This document shows, piece after piece, positions 10,601-20,937 of a DNA stretch of 64,000 nucleotides. The stretch spans positions 203,388,218-203,452,217 of the forward strand of contig NC_030677.2 of NCBI RefSeq assembly GCF_000004195.4, read 5' to 3'. Position numbers and translations under genes: made by a program. The DNA is from Xenopus tropicalis. Taxonomy: Eukaryota; Chordata; Amphibia; Anura; Pipidae. Every line of letters begins with the position of its first letter. The stretch's first letter is position 1. The notes under the pieces were generated by a model, which saw only the letters and a list, made by a program, of their open reading frames with translations, did no database searches and was not told the DNA's origin.

Positions 10601-13600
10601 TTACGAAAAAAACGCATTCAGACGCTTTTCGGACGTTCGTGGATTAGTAAATGTGCCCCTTATTGTTGAAACTTCTTGACTTATGCCAATTACATATTAA
10701 GGGGCACATTCATCAAAGTATGATCGTTTCCAAATACTTTTTCATACTGTGCGTATTTTTTGCAATTTTTTCGTACATTGCGACAATTTGCGCCGGTTGC
10801 AGCAGGTCTCTAAAATGGAGGGCAGAAACCTGTGGCAATAGTGCAGTGGGGAAGACAATGTGCCAAAAAAGCCCACTTGCTGTTGTTTTTTACACTTTGG
10901 TACTCTGGCTTCCTTGCTGTAAAACCTATAATATCCTAAGAGTACAGGAATAAGAGGTAAATAGTTTGCTACTGGTATAATAACCAATCAGCAAGAAGCA
11001 TGTACCTGTTTAAAAGCAAACATCTTATTGGTTGCGATGTGGGGCACCTAGGCAAACATAGTGCCTTTTATTACATTTGGGGGGTAAGTCCAATTACCTG
11101 ACCACATCCGCTGATGACGTAGCCCATCTCATGCGCATTGAAGTGATAATGTGGCACCCGCAGGCCGTTGGAGAAGATGCGTAAGGTCCCAAGGGTGAGC
11201 GTGTCGGCGTGCTATTGGCAACAAGGGAAACAGTCTCAAACAGTCTCTTGAATTAAACTGTGGCCTCAAATATACTATTGATAATTCTGCTTTTCTGACC
11301 CAACTGAGTTGTTCTGAACTTGGATCAAATTATGTTCAAGCAAAGTTATGTTCCAACCCTTTAGTTATGTTCTAAGCCTTTAGTTATGTTCTAACTCTCA
11401 AACTCTTGAGTTCAACCTATGGAACTGAGCAGAACCACTTGCATATATATTTGCAGGTAATTACAATTTGAAATTACAGTTTGTTTTTTTTTCAATTTGA
11501 AAACTTTACTAAACTCGAATGTTGCTTATTTATTAAAAAATATAAAAACCTGAGTCGAATGAAACCGTGAAAAAAACTCATACATCAAATTATATTCTAC
11601 CCATCATTTTCGAAGGATCTACAAACACTCAAAAAAAATTAGAGAAACTCGAATTGGAAAAAACACTTACATTTTGCCTCCCATTGACTTCTACATGAAC
11701 TCTCAAACTTTTAAGTTAGGGGTGCACCGATTCCACTTTTTTGGATTCGGCCTAACTCCTGAATACTTCTTAAACTTAAAAGTATATGCTAAATAGGCTT
11801 TGGAATGGTTACATGCACCGAAAAATGTAAAAAGTTTACGTGACAAAAAGTGATTTTTAGGACTTGGATTCGGTTCGGCCAGGACCGTGGATTCGTCCGT
11901 ATCTGAATCCTGCTGAAAAAGGCTGAATCCTGGATTCGGTGCATCCCTATATTAAATGCCTGTGTTTTACATTTGAGTCTTTTGCATTTTTTGCGCTGAT
12001 CATCTATTGAACATTCAGGTTTTTGAAACCATAATTCGAATTCACACGTTTTAAATTGAATAGCGCCGAAAATTAGAATTCAAGCATTCCCACACCTTGT
12101 GTCTCAACTCTTTCTCCTTGTAGATTGTAAGCTCTTTTGGGCAGGGCTCTCTTCACCTCTTGTATCGGTTATTGGTTGCTTTATATGTTACTCTGTATGT
12201 CCAATGTATGTAACCCACTTATTGTACAGCGCTGCGGGATATGTTGGCGCTTTATAAATAAATGTTAATAATAATAATAGATTCATATAGAGTGTAAGCT
12301 CTTTTGGGCAGGGCTCTCTTCACCTCTTGTATCGGTTACTGATTGCTTTATATGTTACTCTGTATGTCCAATGTATGAAACCCACTTATTGTACAGCGCT
12401 GCGGGATATGTTGGCGCTTTATAAATAAATGTTAATAATAATAATAATAGATTCATATAGAGTGTAAGCTCTTTTGGGCAGGGCTCCCTTCACCTCTTGT
12501 ATCGGTTATTGATTGCTTTATATGTTACTCTGTATGTCCAATGTATGTAACCCACTTATTATACAGCGCTGCGGGATATGTTGGCGCTTTATAAATAAAT
12601 GTTAATAATAATAATAATAGATTCATATAGATTGTAAGCTCTTTTGGGCAGGGCTCTCTTCACCTCTTATATCGGTTATTGATTGCTTTATATGTTACTC
12701 TGTATGTCCAATGTATGAAACCCACTTATTGTACAGCGCTGCGGGATATGTTGGTGCTTTATAAATAAATGTTAATAATAATAATAATAATAGATTCATA
12801 TAGATTGTAAGCTCTTTTGGGCAGGGCTCTCTTCCCCTCTTGTATCAGTTATTGATTGCTTTATATGTTACTCTGTATGCCCAATGTATGAAACCCACTT
12901 ATTGTACAGCGCTGCGGGATATGTTGGCGCTTTATAAATAAATGTTAATAATAATAATTTATAAATCAGCCCTTTGTCAAACTAAACATTTCATTATGAA
13001 GACTTCTCAAGTTTCCCTGAACCAAAGACTGATGTAAATAATACAAAGCCCTATGGAATATAGAAAGCAATAATAATAACAGGGTCATTTATCAAAAAAC
13101 ACAGCAAAATCTGGTAATGTAAATACTGGCACCTTTTTTTTCTGAAAGCTCGAATAGTTTGTTTATTAAAGAAAAAAATGTATGGGATAATTTTGGTGAT
13201 AAATACAATATAAACATAGAATGCATTCGATTTACCTGGTTTAAAGAGTCGCTGTAGATTTGTTCATTCTCATTTAAGCCAACTCCATTCTTGCGATAGC
13301 GCGCCCACTGCATGACCCCCCCGGGGTAGGAAAATTCTTTGGAACCTATAAATAAGTAGAAATGTATAGGAATCCCAGAACTGAGTAGAACAGTCATTTA
13401 GAAACTATTATCTGTGCTATTTCTATTCATTTTCATTTTTTCATTTACAATTGGTCCCTGCCAACTATTTCATGTTCAGAACATCCTCCCATTTGTTGTT
13501 TTTTAGGGCTTTATCCTACAATTTCAGGCTGAATGTGAGTTTTAGATCGTTGCACTTAAACGTACAACTGATATCCGAACGTTCATCGGATGAAGACTAA

Positions 13601-16600
13601 AATCTGAAGGTGTATGGCCAGCTTTAAAGGAGAAGGAAAGGTAAAAACTAAGTAAACTTTATTAGAAAGGTCTATGTAAATACAGCCATAAACACTCACA
13701 GAAATGCTCCTCTGTCAAAAGAAACACAGGATTTCTTGTCTCCTTTTTTGTAAACATGTCCTTAGGGTATCTGACTTCCTCTCTCAGAAAAATCCTTCAT
13801 TACCAGGACCAGAGTCTGCGCAGCTCTTTCCACTCTCCCCTCTTCACCAGAATGCTAAGAACTCCCCCCCCCCCTTAGGTATAAGGGCTAGACTGTAGGC
13901 AGGAAGCTACTTAAAATGGCAGCTGCTATATTAAACAAACAGAGGGAGCCTCTAGGGCTCATTACTCAGGTATGGTAATGCTTTCTGCATAATAAATATA
14001 TAGTTTTAGGTGGCACTAATGTGGCAAATCTATTGGCAGTAAAATGCCAAAATGCTTTCCTTCTCCTTTAAACTAGAAGCTAAGACATTCATAGAAATGT
14101 AAAATAACAACAATAATACAGTCACATGGTAATATTTACTTGAAAAAATAAAATTTTTACAAGAAATAAAAAAAAAAGGTATGTGGCCCTTTAACTCAAA
14201 ATGGAGCTTGCAATTCATTTGCTGGCAGACTTGGAGATCTGTTATTCGTATTAAGCTCTTATGGCTTCATATCGATCATGAACATCTCAGTGACTTCTAA
14301 CATCCTTATAATTTAAAGTGATGGGGGGGTATTAACCCATACATGTTTGCAAGAGGTTATAAGACTGGAGTTATTATGGATTCTGTAGGTAACCCAAGAT
14401 CCAGGACTTGGGTTACAACTTTCATAGTCCAGCCAATGGCCAACTGCTGCCATGAAGGGAGTGGAGAAACCACAGCAACCTAGGATACCTGGGCTGGCAA
14501 AAAGCCTCTCCCGGTAACTTTAAGAGTCAAAAGTCCCATTTTAAAATTGGAATTCAGCTCTGCTAGTGCAGAGAATGCAATTGTGCTTTCTGCACTAGCG
14601 ATGCGACCCCCCTCGGAAAGCTAAAGGTTGGGTGCTAGGAGATGGTGGCATAGGAAAGACTGTCTCAGGGTGGCATAGATCCTAGAAACGCTTCTGGCCT
14701 TGAAGAAGACTTTTTGGGGTTTTTTTTGTTAAAGTTTGTGTGGGTTATAATATATTATAGCAACATGACTAAAGCAAACTGTGATTTATGGAATTTACAT
14801 ATAGATACTTGCACTCATGCCCATAGAGACCCAGCAATAATATAAATACCTTTCAGATCATAAAAGTACTTCCAGACAGAAGAGTTGGCCGACTGCGCAT
14901 AGCTGGCGTTGTTAACCAGATCTTTTAGGTTTGCAGGGAGGTTTATTGATTGATCTTCTATTGGCTTCTTAAAAGTTCTGATAAACTGTACCCCTCCTTC
15001 AGGCTAAAACGAGACAATAACACAGTTCTTAGGAGCGGTTTGAATGAGAGACTGGTATATAAGTAGGAGAGAACCTGAATAGAAAAAGAAGTTATATAAA
15101 GTAACAGTAACAATAAAACTGTAGCCTTACAGAGTAATACAAAGTAATAGTTTTTGGCTGGTGGGGTCAGTGACCCCCATTTGAAAGCTGCAGGAGTTTG
15201 AAGAAGAAAGCAAATAATTCAAAAATGAAAACTAGTTGAAAAGTTGCTTAGAATTGACCATTCAATAACATACTAAAACAGACCTCAACAATCAGGAAGA
15301 TCCAGTTGGCTCTTTTTCAGCCCAACAAATCAGAAACAGGAGAACCCATAAGGCCCAAGTGGAAACGGAAACACAGTCAGAAGAGAGTGACAATATATAG
15401 TGACAATGCTTTGGCTGCAATTTCATTTCTTCTTGGTAGAATACCAGGTTCAAAAGGGAATGGAAAACTATTAAATAATAATGGCCAACCAGTGTTACCT
15501 ACTGTGCACTTTTGGCACAAATAATGTTTCTCTGTGTTTTGTACCGACCTTCAATGCCCTTGAAAGAATATCTTCTGGGGTCCCAAAAAATGCATCGTCT
15601 ACATCAAGGGTTTTCAGTTCATCGTTAGTAGTGAAGAAGGAGATGAAAAGACAGTCTTCATCGCCCACGTTCTTCACCCAGTGCAGCGTGTTTTTAGGAA
15701 AGAAAACGACCTGCCCGGCAGTAATGTTGAATGTAGTTACCGTACTGCCCCCAGCTTCTACAATGCCAATCCATGCTTTACCCTAAAGAAATGGAGCAAA
15801 TATTATATATCAGACTTTAAAGTTTCTGGCAGTGCAACCAAACTTGGATTCATTGCTGTGAACTCATTTTCCCCGGCACCATTTTACAATCTGAATTTCT
15901 AAAGTGAAAGATTTCATACTTTTCTAAATCTTTTATGTTATTACAGTACGTACAGGGTCGGACTAGCCTAGCGGGATTATGGGAAAAAATCTTAGTGGGA
16001 CTTGATCCTGTTGGTCCTGTTGGACCATGGCACACCTCCCTGCTCCCAAGCTAGCCAGGAGTGCGCAGTTTTGGATTAAAATGAAATTAAAGATGGCGGT
16101 TTGTTCCCCTGGAGGTACAGCATAGCGAAGTGCAGCGTGGTGGGCCCTTTACTCAGTCCAACTCTGATTGTGTATATTATACAGTGGGTAAACAGTTCTT
16201 TATCAACAAGTGATTGCAAGTGAAGTGCATTCTTATTGCAAAATATATGTTAGACCAGATAAGTTATTGGGTCTTCTGATTTTTGTCACCTAGCTTAAGG
16301 TTTAACCTAGCAACCAGTCAGTGGTTTGAAAGATAGACAAAAATATTAATAGAGGAGGGTCTAAATAGAAAGATAACTAATAAAAAGTAACAATAATAAT
16401 AAAATTGTAGCATTTGAGAGGAATAGTTTTTGGCTGTGGGGTCACTGACCCCCATTTGAAAGCTGGAAAGAGTCAGAAAACAAAAGCAAATAATTAAAAA
16501 ACTATAAAATAAAAGTGAAGACCAATTGAAAACTTGTTAAGAATAGGTCATTCTAGAACATAAAATAAACCTGAAGGTGAACCACCTCTAATAACTTAAT

Positions 16601-19600
16601 ATACAGTATCTGGAGTGCCGTTATAGTGGCATTTCCTTTCCTCCTTTGATGGATAATAAGCTCTTAGTATTTCTGGCTTCAGAGTTCCTCTCCGTCTGCA
16701 TTATTAAGCAGGGAGTTTGGAAATGTTGTAATAAAGTGCCCAAACATCTGCCCATGTATGTGCCCTAAGCCAACCCTATAATAATAAGCATTGGATCAAA
16801 TATTTATCAGGCATGCTGGGAAAAAAATAGCAGCCAGTGATTCAAATGGGTAAATAAAAGTCATAATGTGTGTACCAGATATCAACCAATCTGTTGCTTT
16901 AACCCATCCCTCCTTTTGTTATTAATACCAAACTGTACATTGAGTAGTCTACGGTAATAAAAACATCCATGATTGCTGTGGGACTATTAAACCAGCGACA
17001 AGTTTAAGCATTTCTTTAGCTAAGCTTGAAAAGGAAACAAATGCACAAATGCCTCAAGAATTCCTACAGAAATGTACTGAAAACCCCAACAAGACTCGCA
17101 TACCTTGAGCAGAAACCCGTGTTCGTTGGCGTTAAGATGCCAGTGTGGGACTTTCATTCCTTGGCTGAAGATCCGTATGGTGCCCAAAGTCATCATGGAT
17201 TGGTGCTTGTTGATACTAGTGCCAAACTTCAGTTCGGCCGGACTAGAGTAATCACTGGGGTTGTTTCTAAATCGTGCCCATTGGATGGAGCCCCCTTGGA
17301 ATGTAAAAACCTTGAAAGGAAATGAATGAATTAGTTGCAAGATACACTATATAGAATATAAATAGCTTGTATAGGACAGTCTATCTGCCAACTTTCTGTG
17401 GCACATAGTATGGCTGAAGGATATTGGGGTTCTAGACCAGCAATAAAATAGCCCAGATAAGTCTAATAAAGAGTGGGTGCCCTCCCTGAAGCCAAGGATT
17501 GGGACTAGTGTAAGTGAAGGACTGTAGGAAACTTTGATTATTTTTTCCCAGTTTGGAAGGCTACAAGAATCTTCATCTTCCCCTTACACAAAGGGCTTCT
17601 AGTATTTCTTTTGGACTTCTAGAATTTTGCAAGAACTCAGAAAAAAATAGCACACATGACTTTATTAAGGGGTTGTTCACCTTTACATTAACTTGTACTA
17701 TGATGTAGAAAGTGCTATTCTGAGATGATTTGCAGTTGCCCTTCATTTTTTGTTATTTGTGGTTTCTGAATTTCAGCAGCTATCTGGTTGCTAGGGTCCA
17801 ATTTAACCTAGCAACCATTTGGTGGTTTGAAAGAGAGACAGGAATATGAATAGAGGATGCTTAAATAGAAAGATAAGTAAAAAAAAAACAACAATAACAA
17901 TAAAATTGTAGCCTCCCAAAGGAATAGTTTTTTGGCTGCCGGGGTCAGTGACCCCCATTTGAAAGCTGGAAAGAGACAGAAACGGAAGGCAAACAACTTA
18001 AAAACTATAATAAATAAAAAATGAAGATGAGTTGAAAAGTTGTTAAGAATGTGGACTAAACCATTGACTCTTCCAAGGAAGCGCTTGTTTGTCTACATTT
18101 TTTAGCTTTATCGTAATCTCAACAATTTTCGGAAATATTACGTCTGCTATTGAGATATACCCACCCCCTTATTGGACTCTAAAGGTGGCCATACACGGCC
18201 CGATTGTAGTTGCCGATATCGGTCCCTTGGACTGATTCGGCAGCTCATCGGGCCGTGTAGGGGACTGGCCTGCCCAACCCGATATCTGGCCTGAAATCTG
18301 GATATCGATCGGGCAGGATAAAAAATTCATTCGAATCGGGGACCGCAACGGCTTGTTGATAATAATTTATATTGATTTATCACTTATTTATGTATTTTAC
18401 TTTTATTTATCTGATTTTAGCACTTAGCTATAGTAAAGGCATACACTTATTATCCACAAATGGCAGTCATTTACTAAAAAATCAGAATTGCAAAAAGCAT
18501 GAACACAAAACAAAGTCGCAGAAAAAATGTGAAAACCGTGACTTTTTCAAATTGTTGCATCTGCGTCTTCTTTACATTGTTGCACAAAAGGCTGCATAAA
18601 AAACCATGAAAACCTCTAAAACCACAAAGCAAAGAAAGATCTTTCATTTGTAAAAAGGGACATCTGCTGTTGACTTCTACATGATCTCGCCAGGTTTTAG
18701 ATGACGTATTTTTTCCAACGTTGGGTTTTCAGCAACAAAAAACCCAAACCAAAAAAATCAAGCACTAGTAAATGCCCCCCTTGGACTACTCATTGGTAGA
18801 ACTTTCTTAACTTCAGTACCCAATCTTTTACAGGGCTTTTTGGGTGGTAGAATTCACCAGGTAGAACATGGTAAATTTTGCTTTGACTGGTAGGACTAGA
18901 GATGGTAGAGGGTACATTTACTTGAAAAGTTGTTAAGACTGTGGACTAAACCATTGACTCTTCCAAAGAAGCACTTGTTTGTCTACATTTTTTAGCTTTA
19001 TAGTAATCGCACCATTTTCGGAAATATTACTCTGCTATTGAGATATACCCACCCCCTTATTGGACTCTAAAGATGACCATACACGGCCCGATTGTAGCTG
19101 CCTATAACGGTCCCTTGGACCAATTTGGCAGCTTCTTGGGCCGTGTAGGGGACTGGCCTGCCTTACCGATATCTGGCCTGAAATCAGGCAGATATCGATC
19201 GGCAGGTTAAAAAATTCAGTCAGATCGGGGACCACATCGACTCGTTGATGCGGTCCCCGAACCGACTGCGCCTATTCCAGTCGCTATAATTCGATCATTT
19301 GGCTCCAGGTCCAAATGACCGAATTAGCCTAAATTCCGCCGATATCCCCCACTCATAGGTGTGGGATATCGGGAGAAGATCCGCTCGCTTGGCGACCTCG
19401 CCAGGCGAGCGGATCTTTACGTGTATGGCCACCTTAAACCTACCTGCCAATCTTCTTTTTTCTTTTCTTGCTCTATAACTAGTCACTGTTTATAATAATT
19501 TATATTGATTTATCACTTACTTATGTATTTTACTTTTATTTATCTGATTTTAGCACTTAGCTATAGTAAAGGAATACACTTATTATCCACAAATGGCAGT

Positions 19601-20743
19601 CATTTACTAAAAAATCAGAATTGCAAAAAGCATGAACACAAAACAAAGTCGCAGAAAAAATGTGAAAACCGTGACTTTTTCAAATTGTTGCATCAAAACT
19701 GCGTCTTCTTTACATTGTTGCACAAAAGGCTGCATAAAAAACCATGAAAACCTTTAAAACCACAAAGCAAAGAAAGATCTTTCATTTGTAAAAAGGGACA
19801 TCTGCTGTTGACTTCTACATGATCTCGCCAGGTTTTAGCTGACGTATTTTTTCCAACGTTGGGTTTTCAGCAACAAAAAACCCAAACTATATATTTTCAG
19901 GTTACAAACCTCATATAAAAGCCCTAGGCTGGCAGTCACAGAACTAATTAGAACCTATTATTGCAAAATAAAAAAAAATGGCCGTTATAATTGCTATGAG
20001 TTACTGCTGTAAGTCAATATATACAGTGTCGGTAAATTAACCTACCTTCGATTGACCAAGGTTATTCAGAAAATTAAACCGACTGTCAGCGTTGTTCTGT
20101 GAAGGCTGATTCGCTGTGGTAGAAGCTGCTGTGTCAGTTTTGGGGCTAAAGTGTCCCACATAAACCAGAGATAATATCAACACTCCCACTGTGGTGGTTA
20201 TCAGGCACGCCAATAAGCAAACTAGGAAGAGCTTCATCAGGGAGCAATAGGATCTCTTATTCTGGAAAATAAGTGGGAAAATGTAAGTTTCAGTCACCAC
20301 CCAACTGTTGGCTATGGCCAAAATAAACTGGGGAAAAAGACCGATAAAATTAGCCAGAGGGTGTGGCCATTTTATACTAATGTATTTGTAAAAAAATGCA
20401 AACCTATCTCCAACCCTCACTTTTCTTGAACTCAACTTCTCTTGCCCTCTCTTGGCTAATGTTCCATTCTTCCTCATGTTCCTGTTTGCTGGCCCCAACC
20501 CTGACTTCACTCACGGCCCCATCTGATCCTTTCTTGACTGAGAAACACTGACACTGTGCTCTCCAATGTTGTCTACCAGTGCTGTAGGGTGTGCAACTAG
20601 GTTCCCTTACATCTGAATGGTTGCTAAGGGTTACAAAAAGATACCTCTTCACATGGATAAAGATGACCATTCTTCTGCGGAATTTTAGAAGGTGCCGTAT
20701 TTGAGAGTCCATCTTCGTGCATTACAAAGCCTGGGTTCTCCAT
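7550..20743 (-). CDS. Type II membrane bicupin, oxalate decarboxylase/germin-like (nine coding exons)
   Basis: Nine exons (20743-20645, 20261-20046, 17310-17104, 15782-15549, 15003-14850, 13345-13236, 11211-11098, 9720-9574, 7684-7550) join in frame into 1416 nt, 471 residues plus TAA; every junction is AG/GT. Residues 1-43 are polar, 44-68 form one hydrophobic segment, and there is no cleavable signal peptide, so the protein should be type II with both cupins outside the cell or in the lumen. Cupin 1 has H161, H163, E168 and H208; cupin 2 has H361, H363, E368 and H406, the standard metal ligands. N-glycosylation sequons at N193, N284 and N292 fit that topology. Bicupins of this class include Mn-dependent oxalate decarboxylases. 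The substrate here is unknown, because the SENS lid loop of the bacterial enzyme is not seen after cupin 1. Gene model is firm; the enzymatic role is inference. Confidence 0.9.
7970..9125. repeat. 99-bp minisatellite in intron 8
   Basis: About eleven to twelve head-to-tail copies of a unit containing AGGAACAAGCAAACTTGACC and GGGAAACAGGAAGCAGGAAC. The AGGAAC landmark recurs at 8091, 8190, 8289 and 8388 (99-bp period), with shorter variants of about 92 bp later. Because 99 is divisible by three, both strands stay open over several units; this is not coding evidence. Confidence 0.9.
9574..9720 (-). CDS. Bicupin exon 8: cupin 2, second motif
   Basis: Encodes residues 379-427, from IGIVGDEPVS to TTGNQ, phase 0 on both sides (TTACAG acceptor, CAG|GTTTGT donor). 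Motif 2 is GDVFYFPIGAQHYIKS with the canonical PxGxxH and ligand H406. Confidence 0.92.
10208..10659. mobile_element. Palindromic MITE with CpG-rich subrepeats (intron 7), copy 1
   Basis: Ends GGGGCTGATTTACTAATCCA and its inverse TGGATTAGTAAATGTGCCCC. The left arm has about six copies of a roughly 30-33-bp subrepeat built on TTGTCGCGACTTTTTCATAG; the right arm pairs with it. Confidence 0.75.
11098..11211 (-). CDS. Bicupin exon 7: cupin 2, first motif
   Basis: Encodes residues 341-378, phase 0 on both sides (CCAATAG acceptor, CAG|GTAATT donor). Motif 1 is GLRVPHYHFNAHE, with ligands H361, H363 and E368. TLTLGTLRIFSNGLRVPH parallels the cupin 1 version. Confidence 0.92.
11717..11949. mobile_element. 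hAT-like MITE TAGGGGTGCACCGA (intron 6)
   Basis: Left terminus TAGGGGTGCACCGATTCC, right terminus GGATTCGGTGCATCCCTA, a near-perfect inverted pair. A second copy is at 31595-31797, where an imperfect 8-bp target duplication supports hAT. Confidence 0.75.
12121..12958 (+). repeat. Tandem array of five L2-like LINE 3' tails (intron 6)
   Basis: GTAAGCTCTTTTGGGCAGGG recurs at 12127, 12294, 12464, 12634 and 12807 (periods 167, 170, 170, 173). Each unit ends GCGCTTTATAAATAAATG followed by an AAT run whose length explains the 3-bp steps. The landmarks match the 3' end of L2 LINEs. One such tail is normal; five head-to-tail copies are not. Confidence 0.85.
13236..13345 (-). CDS. Bicupin exon 6: start of cupin 2
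   Basis: Completes codon 304 and encodes residues 305-340, from SKEFSYPGGVMQWARY to SDSLNQ. The acceptor is TTTATAG and the donor CAG|GTAAAT, ending in phase 0. GGVMQWARYR mirrors GGSIQWARFR of exon 3, showing the two halves are duplicates. Confidence 0.9.
13624..14071. mobile_element. T2-like MITE (intron 5)
   Basis: Perfect terminal inverted repeats TTTAAAGGAGAAGGAAAG / CTTTCCTTCTCCTTTAAA with TTAA at each edge. Confidence 0.85.
14850..15003 (-). CDS. Bicupin exon 5: inter-cupin linker
   Basis: Encodes residues 253-303 plus the first base of codon 304, from PEGGVQFIRTF to YFYDLK. The acceptor is GTTTTAG|CCT and the donor AAAG|GTATTT (phase 1). It contains DQSINLP, repeated almost unchanged at the C-terminus as DQSINIP, and two N-glycosylation sequons (N284, N292). 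Confidence 0.9.
15088..15285 (-). repeat. Family A repeat, copy 2 (intron 4)
   Basis: Reverse-oriented partial copy; carries GGGGTCAGTGACCCCCATTT and the following A-rich segment. Confidence 0.65.
15549..15782 (-). CDS. Bicupin exon 4: cupin 1, second motif
   Basis: Encodes residues 175-252, from GKAWIGIV to ILSRALK. Motif 2 is GQVVFFPKNTLHWVKN with ligand H208; the usual Gly of PxGxxH is Asn here. A sequon lies at N193 (NIT). The tail TLDVDDAFFGTPEDIL matches the segment after cupin domains in oxalate decarboxylases. The donor is the less common AAG|GTCGGT; the alternative GT four bases downstream would put a stop into the next exon. Confidence 0.92.
15950..16166. mobile_element. MITE with GTCGGACT...AGTCCAAC ends (intron 3)
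   Basis: Left AGGGTCGGACTAGCC, right TTTACTCAGTCCAACTCTG. Contains TTAAAGATGGCGG, also found in the related element at 26846-27155. Relatives occur near 35070-35330. Confidence 0.5.
16288..16588 (-). repeat. Family A repeat, copy 3 (intron 3)
   Basis: AACCTAGCAACCAGTCAGTG, then GGGGTCACTGACCCCCATTT and ACCTGAAGGTGAACCACC. Confidence 0.65.
17104..17310 (-). CDS. Bicupin exon 3: cupin 1, first motif
   Basis: Encodes residues 106-174, phase 0 on both sides (CAAG|GTTTTT acceptor, AAG|GTATGC donor). It holds the QWARFR strand and cupin motif 1, GMKVPHWHLNANE, with ligands H161, H163 and E168. The intron that follows splits the domain exactly between motif 1 and motif 2. Confidence 0.92.
17671..18056 (-). 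repeat. Family A repeat, copy 4 (intron 2)
   Basis: The most complete intronic copy: GGTTGTTCACCTTTACATTA through GGTTGCTAGGGTCC, GGGGTCAGTGACCCCC and GTTGAAAAGTTGTTAAG. Confidence 0.7.
18032..18749. repeat. Duplicated block, copy 1 (intron 2)
   Basis: Matches 18922-19887 closely from TTGAAAAGTTGTTAAG to AACCCAAAC. This copy lacks about 250 bp that copy 2 keeps: the right half of the embedded MITE is missing between CTTGTTGAT (18359) and AATAATTTAT. Confidence 0.85.
18922..19887. repeat. Duplicated block, copy 2 (intron 2)
   Basis: Partner of 18032-18749 and contains the complete MITE at 19068-19436. The two blocks are separated by about 170 bp. Confidence 0.85.
19068..19436. mobile_element. 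MITE with AAAGGTGGCCATACACG termini, full copy
   Basis: Left TAAAGATGACCATACACGG, right ACGTGTATGGCCACCTTA, inverted. A truncated sister is at 18180-18359 and another copy at 27263-27557. Confidence 0.8.
20046..20261 (-). CDS. Bicupin exon 2: transmembrane anchor and stalk
   Basis: Encodes residues 34-105. The acceptor is TTTTCCAG and the donor AAG|GTAGGT, phase 0 on both sides. Basic residues (NKR, then K43) precede a hydrophobic run from L44 to V68, which by the positive-inside rule puts the N-terminus in the cytoplasm. A Ser/Thr/Asn/Gln-rich stalk follows (KTDTAASTTANQPSQNN), leading into RFNFLNNLGQSK at the start of the first cupin half. Confidence 0.9.
20645..20743 (-). CDS. Bicupin exon 1: start codon and cytoplasmic N-terminus
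   Basis: Encodes residues 1-33, starting MENPGFVMHEDG. The ATG has A at -3 and G at +4 (strong Kozak context), and no upstream ATG lies between it and the likely transcription start. The donor is GAG|GTATCT and leaves phase 0. The segment is polar with no signal peptide, as expected for the cytoplasmic tail of a type II protein. Confidence 0.85.
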
Positions 20744-20835
20744 AGTCAGGTGACTAGTGGGACCGTGTATATGGCAGGGATGCAGCTTGCAGAAGGTTAG
20801 AAGAAGTCTGAAATTAGTCTTTCTCTCTTCTCACC

Positions 20836-20843
20836 CTTTTATA
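20836..20843 (-). promoter_or_regulatory. TATA box of the bicupin gene
   Basis: The minus strand reads TATAAAAG at 20843-20836. It lies about 93-100 bases upstream of the ATG, so transcription should start near 20810 and leave a 5' leader of about 65 nt without an upstream ATG. There is no CpG island, which suggests a regulated, tissue-specific promoter rather than a housekeeping one (inference). Confidence 0.6.
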
Positions 20844-20937
20844 GCTAATAGAAGGAAATAAGTGGCCAGTTTTGTTTACTGGGAAGCAAAATTGTAACAA
20901 TGAGATCAATAAAAATACCACTTGTCAAAAGTGATTG

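Noticed and set aside
10259..10679. Open frames with repeats such as CRDFF and KKSRQF
   Set aside because: Both strands of the palindromic MITE arms; no gene structure.
20404..20712. 102-residue open frame starting MDSQIRHLLKF near the bicupin start
   Set aside because: Overlaps exon 1 in a different frame and runs through intron 1; the frame from 20743 joins correctly to exon 2.
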